Positions 21,587 to 31,472 of a DNA stretch of 38,546 nucleotides are shown piece by piece (the first letter of the stretch is position 1; each line of letters starts with the position of its first letter). Origin of the DNA: Flavobacteriaceae bacterium. Lineage in GTDB: Bacteria; Bacteroidota; Bacteroidia; Flavobacteriales; Flavobacteriaceae. The position numbers and the translations under genes were made by a program. The stretch covers positions 1 through 38,546 of the forward strand of contig JAHDGB010000006.1 in assembly GCA_020627885.1 (NCBI GenBank). The letters run 5' to 3'. Below the pieces are notes generated by a model, which ran no database searches, was not told where the DNA came from, and saw only the letters and a program-made list of their open reading frames with translations.

Positions 21587-24428
21587 TATTGAAAGTATTA
21601 GTAAAGTAGGAGTTGAATTAGATAAACTAACTACCAAGCTACAAGAAATAAACAAAGAGATTTTAAAAGCTTCAGAAAACGCACGTAATTTTAGCAGTGT
21701 TTTCTCTAAATCAAAATCACCAAGTGGTTTAAATGATGCTTTAAACAAAAGTATTAAGAATAATTCTGACCTAGAGACTTTAATCAAAGAAAGGGAGTTA
21801 GCAGAAAAGAGGTTAATTAAAACACAAGCAAAACTTGCTTTAGCTACTGAGCAGGTTTCAAAAGCGGTTATACAACAATCTTTTGATTTACAGCAACAAA
21901 ACAAACTAACTAAAGAAGCGGCAGTAATAAGTAGTAGATACTCTACGTTGCTACAAAAAACAGCAGCACAAAGAAATAGAGAGGCTAGAATAATACAGGA
22001 TTTAAACGTTAAAAAAGCTTTAGGGAACAAACTAAGTGATAAAGAGCAAAGAGCGTTAAAAAAAAGTGAAGCAGCGTTTAAGAAATACGACACAGCAGTA
22101 AGAAAAGCTAAAGAAAGTGTAGGTAGGTTTCAAGAAAACGTAGGTAATTACCCTAAATTATTAGGTAGTGTAACAGACTTAACAAAAGGTTTAATAGGGT
22201 CTTTTGGTGTTATAGAGGGTTTAAGGTTAGCTTTTGATTTTGCAGGCGAAGCAGTTCAATTAGCAAGGGAAGCGAGAGGCGTTGAATTTGCTTTTACTAG
22301 ATTAGGTGCAGAAGGGGTCGACGCTTTTGAAAGAATAAAAAAAAGCACTAGAGGGTTGTTATCTGATTTAGAAATAAAAAGATCACTTAACGAATTTAGC
22401 AACTTCAATATCTCACTAGAACAAACAGATATTTTATTTGAGTTCTTAGCTGTAAGAGCCGCGCAAACAGGTAGAAGCATTGACAGCTTAAAAGATTCGT
22501 TAGTAGAAGGGTTGTCTAAAGAAAGTAAGTTAAGGATTGATAACTTAGGTATATCAGCTGCAAAACTAAACGATGAGCTTTCTAAAACACCAAACTTTGT
22601 TGAAGCGGTTGCGAATATCGCAAAGGAAGAAATTGCAGAAGCGGGCGACATATTAGACAGTACAGCTAATTCACAAGAAAGATTTAACGCTGCTTTTGAG
22701 AATTTCAAGGTTTCAGCAGGTAGTGGGTTTATTGGTTCGTTAACCAATGATGTTTATGAGTTAGGAACGTCATTATTAAATATGTTGTCTAGTTTAAACG
22801 AAACCTACGAAGTTTTAAGTGAAAAACCAAGTAACGATTCATTTATAGGAATATTAACACGTTCTTTAAATCCTTTAAGTGGTTTATCACAATTCAATAA
22901 GTTTTTACAAAACTCAAAAGACTTAGATGCTTTGAATGCTGAATTTATCGATTTAGACAAGAATAGTATAAATGAATTGAACGCAGCCGTGGATAGTTAC
23001 AGGGATTTACAAAAAACAACAGAAAAAGACAGCGATTTATTCTTTTTATTAGAGAAGCAAATCAAAAAAGTAGAGAAAGCGATTACAGCTTATTACGAAA
23101 AGGCGCAAGCAGAATACAATAAAAATAAACTTAACAACGAAAGGGAAGCGTTAACAGTTGCACAATTAAGAGAAGAGTTAAAAAGACTTAACGGACTAAA
23201 AGAAGAGTTAACAATAAATGATATTGATAGAAGAAAATCAATAGATAAAGAGATAAAAAAAACAGAGAAGTTAATCGATACTATTTTAGGGGTTGTAGAC
23301 GCTGAAGACAAAAGAACCAAAGCACTATCATTACAAAAAAGAATATTAAATCAAATTAAAAAAGCGAACGAAGAGTATAAAATAGAATTTGATTTAGGTG
23401 TAAAAGGAAATGGAATAGATCTTGAAGAAGCAGAGGAAGCTATAAAAAGATTTAAAGATCAAGTCGATAAAGATTTAGCTCAAGAATTATTAGCTGCATT
23501 CGACAAGCAATTACTTGACGAAGCTTTAAACGATATGACTAAAAGCATTGAAAGTTTTACAGGAATCAACGCTGATGTGTTAGGCGGGTTTATAAACACT
23601 TTAGACGATATATTTAAGAATGGTTTTGAAGATATTGGAGACATCGCAAAAAGCACTTTTGAGACGGTTGGCGAGGTTGCAAATTCTTTTTTTAACGGAA
23701 ACATTGAAGGGATTAATCAACAAATAGAAGCAAACCAAGCTTATTATGATAATGTTTTGAGTAACGAAAATTTATCCGATGAAGCAAGAAAAAAAGCCGA
23801 AAAAGACAGGGAAGGAAGAGAAAAGAAACTTTTAGAAAGGAAAAGAAAAGAACAAGCAAAGCAAGCGCAAATAAATAAAGCTTTAAATGTATTCAACATT
23901 ATTAATAACACGGCGCAAGGAGTTACCGCTGCATTAGCTACCGCAAATATACCTTTAAGTGTCTTAATAGGGTCTTTAGGCGCAGCACAGTTAGCTTTAG
24001 CGTTAGCGACACCGATACCTAAATTCGCAGAAGGTGGGGTAATGGATCACGACGGGTTAATGCAAATAAACGATCATCCGAGCGGACGACTAGAAGTAGT
24101 TGAGAGAGATGGTAAATTTATGATGACAACTAAAAAAGATGCTATAGTACAAGGTAAAAAAGGCGATATTATCCACAAGGACGCATCAAAAGTATTTGAA
24201 AACAAAACAGACGAGCAAATTATAAATAACTTAGATACTTACGTTATAGCCGCTAATTTAAGTAGTAATATGGCAGCTATTTATAAAGCTGAAAACAAAA
24301 GAACTATCAATCATTATAAGTTACAGACGGATAGAGTTGTAAGAGCAATAAATAAAAAAAAGAGTAACTTTGTAGTTAACAATAGTAACAACATCGATTT
24401 AAACTATTTAAGACACTCAAACTTCTAA
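21576..24428 (+). CDS. Tape measure protein
   Basis: The longest gene (950 aa). It starts with coiled coil (residues 1-200, Lys/Glu/Ala-rich), followed by a hydrophobic segment (LIGSFGVIEGLRLAFDFAG), then long helical parts. Near the end is the hydrophobic stretch NTAQGVTAALATANIPLSVL and then LGAAQLALALATPIPKFAEG. A Gly-rich domain (FAEGGVMDHDGLMQINDHPS) follows, as seen at the end of Bacteroidota phage tape measures. Using the usual ratio of about 0.15 nm per residue, the tail would be near 140 nm. The long antisense reading frames inside it are shadows. Confidence 0.88.
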   Translation: MANNIESISKVGVELDKLTTKLQEINKEILKASENARNFSSVFSKSKSPSGLNDALNKSIKNNSDLETLIKERELAEKRLIKTQAKLALATEQVSKAVIQQSFDLQQQNKLTKEAAVISSRYSTLLQKTAAQRNREARIIQDLNVKKALGNKLSDKEQRALKKSEAAFKKYDTAVRKAKESVGRFQENVGNYPKLLGSVTDLTKGLIGSFGVIEGLRLAFDFAGEAVQLAREARGVEFAFTRLGAEGVDAFERIKKSTRGLLSDLEIKRSLNEFSNFNISLEQTDILFEFLAVRAAQTGRSIDSLKDSLVEGLSKESKLRIDNLGISAAKLNDELSKTPNFVEAVANIAKEEIAEAGDILDSTANSQERFNAAFENFKVSAGSGFIGSLTNDVYELGTSLLNMLSSLNETYEVLSEKPSNDSFIGILTRSLNPLSGLSQFNKFLQNSKDLDALNAEFIDLDKNSINELNAAVDSYRDLQKTTEKDSDLFFLLEKQIKKVEKAITAYYEKAQAEYNKNKLNNEREALTVAQLREELKRLNGLKEELTINDIDRRKSIDKEIKKTEKLIDTILGVVDAEDKRTKALSLQKRILNQIKKANEEYKIEFDLGVKGNGIDLEEAEEAIKRFKDQVDKDLAQELLAAFDKQLLDEALNDMTKSIESFTGINADVLGGFINTLDDIFKNGFEDIGDIAKSTFETVGEVANSFFNGNIEGINQQIEANQAYYDNVLSNENLSDEARKKAEKDREGREKKLLERKRKEQAKQAQINKALNVFNIINNTAQGVTAALATANIPLSVLIGSLGAAQLALALATPIPKFAEGGVMDHDGLMQINDHPSGRLEVVERDGKFMMTTKKDAIVQGKKGDIIHKDASKVFENKTDEQIINNLDTYVIAANLSSNMAAIYKAENKRTINHYKLQTDRVVRAINKKKSNFVVNNSNNIDLNYLRHSNF

Positions 24429-24430
24429 TA

Positions 24431-26698
24431 ATGTACAGATTTAATCAAAAGACATATAAATTAATAAACCTAAATAACGGCAATTCTGTAACTTTAGACG
24501 GTAAAAATAATCTTTACGAACCATCTAATTGGAAAGAGACAGAATATACTTATAAAAGGAGTATCAAGAACTTTTCGGAAACTCGCACCTTTTCAAAGGG
24601 TGTGAAGTTTTCGCATGGTGCTGCTGAATTTTTAAGAGGTTGCTATTTAGTAGATGATGTAGAATCAAACGTGGAGTTTTTCGAAATAAGGTACAATCCA
24701 CACACTGCAATACCTTGCGATTATTTCATAGGTAATTTAGACTTCTTATCGTATGAAGATGAGATTAATTACGTGTCTGTTAATTTATTTACAGGTGGTT
24801 TAAGTAAACTAATTAAGTCAAAAGGTAAGGAGAAGTACGAAATAGACAGGACAACAGATATAAATGGTAATGAGATAAGTGTTTTACCTGAATTGAGGTT
24901 TTACAACGTGCCACGTCCTATTCCTTTAGACACCTTATTAGAAAACTCGAAAGAAGACACAACAGACACTGACGACGATTCTAATTCTAGCGTATTTCGT
25001 ATGCGTTTTGGGTCACAGAAGTATTTAGGATTCTACTCTTTGCCGTTTAATATTCAGTATAGTAGTGATGAAAATATAAACCAAATACCTAACAATATAT
25101 TCAACGTAATAGGAGCTAGTACTGACTTATTTGGAAAAGTTAATTTCGAACCATTACAAAACAATAGGCTACAACTATTTTACTATAATAACGACAGAGA
25201 CAGAGAATTAAAATTACAATTTGACTTATCTTTATTCGCTCAATTTAGGCGTAATAATAACTTAACTGAGAAATTTGGTTCACTCGTTTTGGTAACATTT
25301 GAAGGTGGCGAAAATCCGTTCTTTCAAATACCTACGCAAACACTTGAAGATATTAACCAAATACGTACACTTGATAGTTTTACCGAGTTAGCAAACCTAG
25401 ATACTTTAATAAATGGTACTTCACAGAATGTAAACTACAATACTGAAATTGATTTCAATTTACTACAGGGTCAAAGCTTAGGTTTATTTGTAGTTGGTGG
25501 TGGTGACTTCGATGTTACACTAGGTGCTGCTGCCTTAGATTTAGATTTTAAAGATATCGATGTAAGTATACAAGTTAAAGAAGATTCTTTTATTGACGAT
25601 CTACCAAGAAATGCACGTTGTTTTTTAAATAGCACTGTAGGAGATAGAAAATTAGAAATATTAACAGGGGAAAAAGGCAGGTATATAAGTTCTTTTTTTG
25701 AAAGTGATAAATTTAGATACACAGCTTTAACCTCTGGGGAATTGTTAAGAGGTTTACCAAATGCAACACTTACAACATCACTAAACGACTTTTTAGAAAA
25801 TTGCAGCGTGTTGTTTAACATGGGTTACAACATAGAACGTATAAAAGGTAAAGATGTGTTAGTGCATGAAGATTTAAAACACTTCTTTAGAAATGAACGA
25901 ATCGTTAAGCTTGGTAAGGTAGATGTAAAGAAACGATATGCAGCTAAAGAATTTATACATAGTAGTATATCATTAGGATTCAAGAAACCTAGTGAGGGAA
26001 ATTTGTATGAAGATGTACAAGGATTAACAGAATTTAATACTCAAACACAATATTCAACACCTATAACAGTAACAGATAGTGAATACACTAAACTATCTCC
26101 TTATCGTGCGGATAGTGAGGGAAAAGAGTTAACAGTAAGGCAACACAGGGTAAAAAATCCTGACGGTGATTATCGTACTGACAAAGATATATTTAACCTT
26201 GATTTAATAAACCCTAACGGTAATTTAAGGGAGCGTATTTATTCCGACGACTTCGACCAAGAGCCTGAAAACGTTTATAGCCCTGAAACTGTTACAGGGT
26301 TAAGGTTTAAACCTTCTAGCATATTAAAACGCCATGCATGGGTAATAAATTCAGCATTTACAAAGTTCAATAGCAAATTTATTCGTTACGCTTCTAGTAT
26401 CGGTAATAGTTTACTTAAAACGTTTCAAAACGGAGAAGAAACACAGGAAAATCAAGACTTTCAAATTTCTAGTTTAGAAAACCCTATCTTTGTATCTCAA
26501 TGGGTTGAGTTTGATTATCCGTTAAGTTTTGAAGAGTTGGAGGCGATAAACGGTACTACTTTAGTAAATAATAGAGAAATACCAAACACTTACTTTAAAA
26601 TTAGTTATATTAACGAGTTTAACGAGGTTGAATACGGTTATTTATTCGAGTTAAAACCAAATCAAAAGAACGCAAAATTTAAAATATTAAAAGTATAA
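24431..26698 (+). CDS. Tail tip/baseplate-type structural protein (755 aa)
   Basis: Comes directly after the tape measure gene, where the distal tail and tail-associated proteins are encoded. The N-terminal 150 residues (WKETEYTYKRSIKNFSETR, then GAAEFLRGCYLVDDVESNVE and FIGNLDFLSYEDEINYVSV) match a family of Bacteroidota phage tail proteins. The acidic stretch around 170-185 is low complexity. The rest is beta-rich. It probably forms the tail tip; no enzymatic motif is visible. Confidence 0.65.
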   Translation: MYRFNQKTYKLINLNNGNSVTLDGKNNLYEPSNWKETEYTYKRSIKNFSETRTFSKGVKFSHGAAEFLRGCYLVDDVESNVEFFEIRYNPHTAIPCDYFIGNLDFLSYEDEINYVSVNLFTGGLSKLIKSKGKEKYEIDRTTDINGNEISVLPELRFYNVPRPIPLDTLLENSKEDTTDTDDDSNSSVFRMRFGSQKYLGFYSLPFNIQYSSDENINQIPNNIFNVIGASTDLFGKVNFEPLQNNRLQLFYYNNDRDRELKLQFDLSLFAQFRRNNNLTEKFGSLVLVTFEGGENPFFQIPTQTLEDINQIRTLDSFTELANLDTLINGTSQNVNYNTEIDFNLLQGQSLGLFVVGGGDFDVTLGAAALDLDFKDIDVSIQVKEDSFIDDLPRNARCFLNSTVGDRKLEILTGEKGRYISSFFESDKFRYTALTSGELLRGLPNATLTTSLNDFLENCSVLFNMGYNIERIKGKDVLVHEDLKHFFRNERIVKLGKVDVKKRYAAKEFIHSSISLGFKKPSEGNLYEDVQGLTEFNTQTQYSTPITVTDSEYTKLSPYRADSEGKELTVRQHRVKNPDGDYRTDKDIFNLDLINPNGNLRERIYSDDFDQEPENVYSPETVTGLRFKPSSILKRHAWVINSAFTKFNSKFIRYASSIGNSLLKTFQNGEETQENQDFQISSLENPIFVSQWVEFDYPLSFEELEAINGTTLVNNREIPNTYFKISYINEFNEVEYGYLFELKPNQKNAKFKILKV

Positions 26699-26699
26699 A

Positions 26700-28733
26700 A
26701 TGGCTAGATCAATAATGAAAATAACAGTAAACGAACCTTTACAAAACGCTGACGCTTTCGGTTTTAATGATGGTTTTGCTTTTTTAGAAATAGAATTTAG
26801 GTCTCCGCAAACTAGCGGGTTTATTTTACCTAGTGGTTCAGCGCAAACAGATGCTTTAAACATATCTAACAGGTTAAAAGCTCAATATAATATAACTAAT
26901 AAATATATTATAACTAAGGATTTAAACAACAATACTGTTATATTAGAGGATAACGTCGGTAATTTACAGTTTTTTGAAGGGTTTAACCTAACTAATGGTA
27001 GAGTTTCTTTTGAAATAATTAACCAACCTGTTGTAACACCTTTGCAAATAACTAATTTTATTATCAGTGAAGATGTAACAGACCCTTGCAATTTTTATAA
27101 TGTTGAGATAACAACTAACACACAGGCTACTCAATTACTACAGCCTCAAAATATAGCTGTTACAGAAAACCCTTTTACTTTACGTATTGACAGAAATGAC
27201 GTTAATACCAAAAACTTTGAGGTAACTAACGGAGAAACTACAGCTTTACTAAGTAATGTTTATACACCTAAATTATTGGAAGTTAATTTTAATGTTAATA
27301 CTGTAAATGATTTAACAGGAGATTATACCGTTACTATTAACAGGAAAAACACAGCAGAGTTTAATAGTAACTTTGAGTTAGAATACTCTTTAAACGGTGT
27401 TGATTATTTTCCCTCGAATTCTTTTTCGTCAGTTGAAGCAGGAAACCAAACTATCTACATACGTGATAATATCGGTTGTTCGATTAATTTTGATATTGTT
27501 TTAGAAGGCTTGGATGTTTTCCAAAGAGAGCCTGTATTTTACGTGTCAGAACAAAATAGTTTGATAACTGTATTAAGGAACAATAAGTTGCCTAACATTA
27601 CAAACACATTATCTTATGAAGAAGAGGTGCAGGTAAATGAATGTGATTTTAAACAACTATTTCAAAATAACGACGGTATTTTAACAGAACAAATCGCAAC
27701 ATCATATGATAATGTTACGATAAAATTAATTGACTGTGCGGGTAATGAAAGTCTTATTATTCCCGAACAGAAAACAAACAACTTTAATATAACAGATTTA
27801 CGAGACGTTACAGTAACTAACTATGATTATTTAGGACGTAATTACGTAGCTATTTCTTACGGCTCTGGAAACACTTACGATCCAAATACTTTGCTTAAAA
27901 ACGGCGAGTACTTTCTTGGTTCGTTAGTACCTTCCTTTATGAATGAGGGAGATGGTATAAGTATCGAGGGTTTTTCTCAAGGTATTGAGGTGTCGGGAAC
28001 ATATAGAGTGCAAGATGTATTATTTGATAATGAAATAAATCAACAGGTTTTAGTTTTAGACGTTTTAAACTCAGATTTTCCCGTGTCTCCAAATGGTTTT
28101 ATCGCTAGAGGTGCTACAAGATATAACGCATTGAATTATAACTACTATGAGTTTAATATTGATTTATCCACTTTAAACGGTGATTATTATATTACTTACG
28201 AGGCTACAGATTCAGAATTTGAAACAATTGAGGCTATAACTGAAATATTTAACGTGTCAGAAAAGCAAGACGAAACGGTTTTAATAAAATATTATAACAC
28301 AGTCTTAAATCAAACTTTATATAGCACAGGAATACAGTATTTTATTCGTATACCAATAGATGAACAAATAAAATATTTACCTAAGCAAACAAAGGAAACA
28401 TTCGACACTGATACAAATAGCGTATTAGTTGAAGGAACGCATCAAGATGCTTTAACATTGACTACTCAAAGAATACCAACAAACTTAGTTAAAAAGATAA
28501 GTACAATATCAATAAACGACAGGGTAAGTATAAATGATTTACCCGTTATATTTAGCGAAGAAATAGAGGTTGAAGCAATTACAGGCACAAATTTATATAA
28601 CGTTACATTTGAGTTAAAAAGATCAAATGAAGTGTTAAGCAACACAAACACAATTGACGGTAGTGTAATATTGCCAAGTGGCAATGCTTTAAATATCGGC
28701 AACGATGGGGCAGGATTCCTACTAGTAAACTAA
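26700..28733 (+). CDS. Tail structural protein (677 aa) with a SprB-like repeat
   Basis: Mostly beta-strand and Asn/Thr-rich, typical of tail spike or fibre assembly proteins. A segment at 226-261 (EYSLNGVDYFPSNSFSSVE, then AGNQTIYIRDNIGC) matches the SprB-repeat pattern of flavobacterial surface adhesins ('YSIDGGxxFxxSxxFxxLxAGxYTVxVxDxxGC'). The start codon follows the previous stop by one base. It probably takes part in host attachment with the fibre at 28759. Confidence 0.65.
   Translation: MARSIMKITVNEPLQNADAFGFNDGFAFLEIEFRSPQTSGFILPSGSAQTDALNISNRLKAQYNITNKYIITKDLNNNTVILEDNVGNLQFFEGFNLTNGRVSFEIINQPVVTPLQITNFIISEDVTDPCNFYNVEITTNTQATQLLQPQNIAVTENPFTLRIDRNDVNTKNFEVTNGETTALLSNVYTPKLLEVNFNVNTVNDLTGDYTVTINRKNTAEFNSNFELEYSLNGVDYFPSNSFSSVEAGNQTIYIRDNIGCSINFDIVLEGLDVFQREPVFYVSEQNSLITVLRNNKLPNITNTLSYEEEVQVNECDFKQLFQNNDGILTEQIATSYDNVTIKLIDCAGNESLIIPEQKTNNFNITDLRDVTVTNYDYLGRNYVAISYGSGNTYDPNTLLKNGEYFLGSLVPSFMNEGDGISIEGFSQGIEVSGTYRVQDVLFDNEINQQVLVLDVLNSDFPVSPNGFIARGATRYNALNYNYYEFNIDLSTLNGDYYITYEATDSEFETIEAITEIFNVSEKQDETVLIKYYNTVLNQTLYSTGIQYFIRIPIDEQIKYLPKQTKETFDTDTNSVLVEGTHQDALTLTTQRIPTNLVKKISTISINDRVSINDLPVIFSEEIEVEAITGTNLYNVTFELKRSNEVLSNTNTIDGSVILPSGNALNIGNDGAGFLLVN
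27375..27482 (+). other. SprB-repeat-like segment within the tail protein
   Basis: Encodes residues 226-261 of the 677-aa tail protein. Order of key residues: YS-NG-DYF, S-F, AGN-T-YI-D-GC. It resembles the repeats of gliding adhesin SprB and of other Bacteroidota surface proteins. Confidence 0.5.
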
Positions 28734-28758
28734 AATTAACTTTAAATTATATTATAAA

Positions 28759-30507
28759 ATGAGTAACACAGCAGATCAATTGTTGTACTGGGTCTTACAG
28801 TCGGTAAGAGGTGAAGATTTACCTATCAAGACGGTTGTAGATGGTACGGAATACTTCGTAATTTCAAACCCTTTAACAAAAAGAATCGAAAAAGTAAAAG
28901 CTAACTTAATTAATGATACTTCGTTGTGGGCTAGTTATTTAGGTGACTTTACAAATAATACAGGGGTTTTAAATCTTGGTAAATTAGACGAAAGCTTAAC
29001 TATTAAAATTGATTCGGTTAATGATAAAATTGAATTAATAGGTTTAACAGAAATTGAAGCGGCTAAAATTGTAAATAATTTAGAAGTTAATGGGACTTTA
29101 TCAGTAGACGAAAATTTACGCTTAAATTCACCTAATGGCTCTGTTAATTTAGATTTCACAGGAAACGGAGATTTTAATGTTGGTTTTCCTGAGAAAGATG
29201 GAGTAGTTGCTTACACAGATGATTTACCTAATTTAAACGACTACGCACTAAAAACAGATTTAGATAATCTACTAAACAGTGAAGAGGACGAAATTGTAAA
29301 CGGTCGTTATTCGTTCTTAAACATGAATAACTTTGCACAAGGTTTTAGTGTTAACTTCCTTAGAACTCGAACAATAACCGCAAGTACAGCGGGAGAAGGA
29401 GCGGTAAACCTTAATACTATACAAGCTATAGGAAATGACCCTTCTTTTGTAATAAGTGACGGCGTTAATAAAATGATCTTAAAACAAAGCCCTATAAGTA
29501 GTGATATTAATGTAACAACACCTACGCAAAGCGGACAACTAGCTTTAACAAGCGACATTACGCCACCTCAAAACCTAGACAATGTTTTAACAGAAGGAAA
29601 CACAAGTACTAATAGTATTGATTTAATAGGTACAGGCGACAAAGTTAATTTTTCTTTTACGGGTATTGGTGAAAGTGGTTTAACCTTTGATGATGGAGTA
29701 ATTCAAAGCTCAATAAAAGCGGAAAGATTTCAAGATGGATTGTCGCAAGGCTCTAGGATAATTATTGATGTTGATGGAAACGAAAATGTTTCTATAACTA
29801 ATGGCAACACTGTTTTAAACACTGATTTGATTTGTGAAGAAAACGCATCTTTTAAAAGAAATGCAACTTTTGAAAACAATATAATAATACAAAACGACAC
29901 GCCAAGAATAATTGCAAGAGATAATCAAACCCCGTCTTTTGAAATGAATATAAATTTTCCTGAATTGTCACAAGATCAAAACATTGGTTTTCCCGCTGAT
30001 ACAGGAACTGTATTATTAAAACACCAAACACCTGATTGGAGCGGATGGGCACAGTACGTAGATAGTCAATACACAAGTGTATCGCTTTTAGTTACAACGC
30101 AAGGAAATACCTCAATAATAAATATTGATGGTTTAGCAAACACAATTGAAACACAATTACCTGTAGGCGCTTCAAGTTTATATGACACACCAACCTCAAA
30201 AATAACACCGATAAAAAACGGTGATGGATACACTTTAAGCATGACTTTTGAAGGTACTACGAATAATAATAACGGGGATTTTGATATATTTTTAGATATT
30301 GGGGGTTCTTTTACAGAATTTAAGTCACAAAATTACGTATTTCCTAAAGGTAGCGGAAGTATAAGGAAGTTAAAATATGAAACAACTTTTTACAGTGGTG
30401 CTACATTTTTAGCAAACGGGGGGTTAATTAAAGTAAGGAGTAATACAGGTACTACTTCGCTTTATAACTTTGATTTACAAATACATAAAATACACAACGC
30501 AAGATAA
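28759..30507 (+). CDS. Tail fibre / receptor-binding protein
   Basis: 582 aa, the last large structural gene. The shaft contains three copies of a short unit: FPEKDGVVAYTDD, TPTQSGQLALTSD and FPADTGTVLLKHQ. This is the 'PxxxGxvAxxsD' repeat seen in many fibre shafts. The C-terminal about 150 residues (from TPDWSGWAQYVD) form a separate beta-rich domain of jelly-roll look, the usual place for receptor recognition. The leader is ATTATATTATAAA. The next small ORF starts on its stop codon. Confidence 0.72.
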   Translation: MSNTADQLLYWVLQSVRGEDLPIKTVVDGTEYFVISNPLTKRIEKVKANLINDTSLWASYLGDFTNNTGVLNLGKLDESLTIKIDSVNDKIELIGLTEIEAAKIVNNLEVNGTLSVDENLRLNSPNGSVNLDFTGNGDFNVGFPEKDGVVAYTDDLPNLNDYALKTDLDNLLNSEEDEIVNGRYSFLNMNNFAQGFSVNFLRTRTITASTAGEGAVNLNTIQAIGNDPSFVISDGVNKMILKQSPISSDINVTTPTQSGQLALTSDITPPQNLDNVLTEGNTSTNSIDLIGTGDKVNFSFTGIGESGLTFDDGVIQSSIKAERFQDGLSQGSRIIIDVDGNENVSITNGNTVLNTDLICEENASFKRNATFENNIIIQNDTPRIIARDNQTPSFEMNINFPELSQDQNIGFPADTGTVLLKHQTPDWSGWAQYVDSQYTSVSLLVTTQGNTSIINIDGLANTIETQLPVGASSLYDTPTSKITPIKNGDGYTLSMTFEGTTNNNNGDFDIFLDIGGSFTEFKSQNYVFPKGSGSIRKLKYETTFYSGATFLANGGLIKVRSNTGTTSLYNFDLQIHKIHNAR

Positions 30508-30602
30508 TGAGTAGATATACATTTTTTAAAAGCGGTAATATTGTTTATTTAAACGACACTACCTCTGATGTTAAGTTAAGGGAAGTTTTTTATACTATAT
30601 AA
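30507..30602 (+). CDS. Tiny protein (31 aa) after the tail fibre
   Basis: The ATG shares a base with the fibre stop codon (TAATG), and the frame ends 6 bases before the terminator at 30608. Product MSRYTFFKSGNIVYLNDTTS and a short end. It is small but well placed; it could be a fibre accessory or chaperone peptide. Function unknown. Confidence 0.5.
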   Translation: MSRYTFFKSGNIVYLNDTTSDVKLREVFYTI

Positions 30603-30607
30603 ATATT

Positions 30608-30636
30608 AAAGCGGGTGTTTTAAGCCCGCTTTTTTT
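30608..30636. terminator. Bidirectional terminator between convergent operons
   Basis: Stem GCGGG (30611-30615) / CCCGC (30625-30629), flanked by AAA and TTT so that both strands get a U-tract. It ends the plus-strand structural operon and the minus-strand cluster. Confidence 0.85.
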
Positions 30637-30809
30637 ATTTCAAGTACACTAAATAATACCAAACAAAAACAATCCAAGGTAAAAAACTAAAAAGTACTCC
30701 TAAAAACACCCAATTATAAATATACCCCCCCTGTTATAAATACAGCGATAATTACAACGCTTAAAAATACAAACAAAAATGTTAATACACTTTTAAAATA
30801 TTTTCTCAT
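30635..30809 (-). pseudogene. Two-segment membrane protein broken by a 7-G run
   Basis: On the minus strand an ATG at 30809 opens a membrane segment (KSVLTFLFVFLSVVIIAVFI). The frame stops at 30714-30716, 31 codons in, just after seven Gs (plus-strand Cs at 30725-30731). With six Gs it would continue to TAA at 30635-30637 and give a 57-aa protein with a second membrane segment (NWVFLGVLFSFLPWIVFVWY). The restored end abuts the terminator exactly. The intact 2-TM neighbour at 30821 is a similar small membrane protein. Confidence 0.65.
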
Positions 30810-30820
30810 AATTATTTTTT

Positions 30821-30997
30821 TTATTTAAACTCCTGTTCTCCATACAAAACTAAAAGATAAAAACCTGCAAACATACCTGTAAAAGCAACGCTAATACTGA
30901 TTAAGTCTTGATCCCATTTAAAAAACCATATTATAAAATGGAATAAAAAAATAGAAAAAACAAAAAAAATCAATATGTGTTTAAAAAAACTCTTCAT
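30821..30997 (-). CDS. Small two-segment membrane protein (58 aa)
   Basis: The start at 30997 is followed by MKSFFKH and a hydrophobic run (ILIFFVFSIFLFHFIIWFF, about 8-26), a short acidic turn (KWDQD), and a second segment (ISVAFTGMFAGFYLLVLY, about 34-51). It ends EQEFK. It is 11 bases upstream of the broken membrane gene at 30809 on the same strand. Unknown function; possibly an envelope-acting pair. Confidence 0.65.
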   Translation of the reverse strand: MKSFFKHILIFFVFSIFLFHFIIWFFKWDQDLISISVAFTGMFAGFYLLVLYGEQEFK

Positions 30998-30999
30998 AA

Positions 31000-31254
31000 T
31001 TATTTATCTTGTATATAAATTCTTTTTTTCTTTACAAAAAACAGCCCTTTAGAACTTTTATATAAACACTTCCATTCAAGAGAATTCATTTTAATGTCAT
31101 AAATTAAAACACGCGCATTCACCATGTTGTCACTAACGTATTTCTCCTTAATCATAACTTTCTCGTCCCCTTGCTTACCTAATAAGTAATACCTATTATT
31201 GAAAATTATTTCAACATCTTCTAACATGTCACTAAAAAAATTAAAATTATCCAT
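31000..31254 (-). CDS. Hypothetical protein (84 aa), minus cluster
   Basis: Acidic N-terminal helix (FFSDMLEDVEIIF) followed by beta-like strands and a basic C-terminus (KKKRIYIQDK). It has the ATAATT-ATG leader shared by its neighbours. No family is recognised. Confidence 0.65.
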   Translation of the reverse strand: MDNFNFFSDMLEDVEIIFNNRYYLLGKQGDEKVMIKEKYVSDNMVNARVLIYDIKMNSLEWKCLYKSSKGLFFVKKKRIYIQDK

Positions 31255-31264
31255 AATTATTTAT

Positions 31265-31471
31265 TTAATAAAGTATAGTGTTACGTGGTGAAATAAGAAC
31301 AGAATTAAACTTTTTACTTAAAATATCTTTAGTAAATTTATCTGCATGATCTGAGTTATCACAATAAACAACCTTAGTAATATCACCTTCAAACTCTAAA
31401 ACAACCCTGTCTGACTTTTCAGCGTCTAAAACGCTTATTTTTATTAACTTGTTTAAATTGTAATATTCCAT
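31265..31471 (-). CDS. Hypothetical protein (68 aa), minus cluster
   Basis: Strand-helix pattern, LIKISVLDAEKSDRVVLEFEG then a His/Asp-containing loop (CDNSDHADKF) and a helix-strand. No family is recognised. The ATG is one base after the preceding gene's stop on the minus strand. Confidence 0.65.
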   Translation of the reverse strand: MEYYNLNKLIKISVLDAEKSDRVVLEFEGDITKVVYCDNSDHADKFTKDILSKKFNSVLISPRNTILY

Positions 31472-31472
31472 A

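Noticed and set aside
21563-24428. Several long antisense ORFs (for example 21563-22093, 22256-22747, 23093-23320) inside the tape measure gene
   Set aside because: They lie opposite a clear 950-aa gene, have no leader or promoter of their own, and give Ser/Leu/Phe-rich translations typical of the antisense of Lys/Glu/Asn-rich genes.
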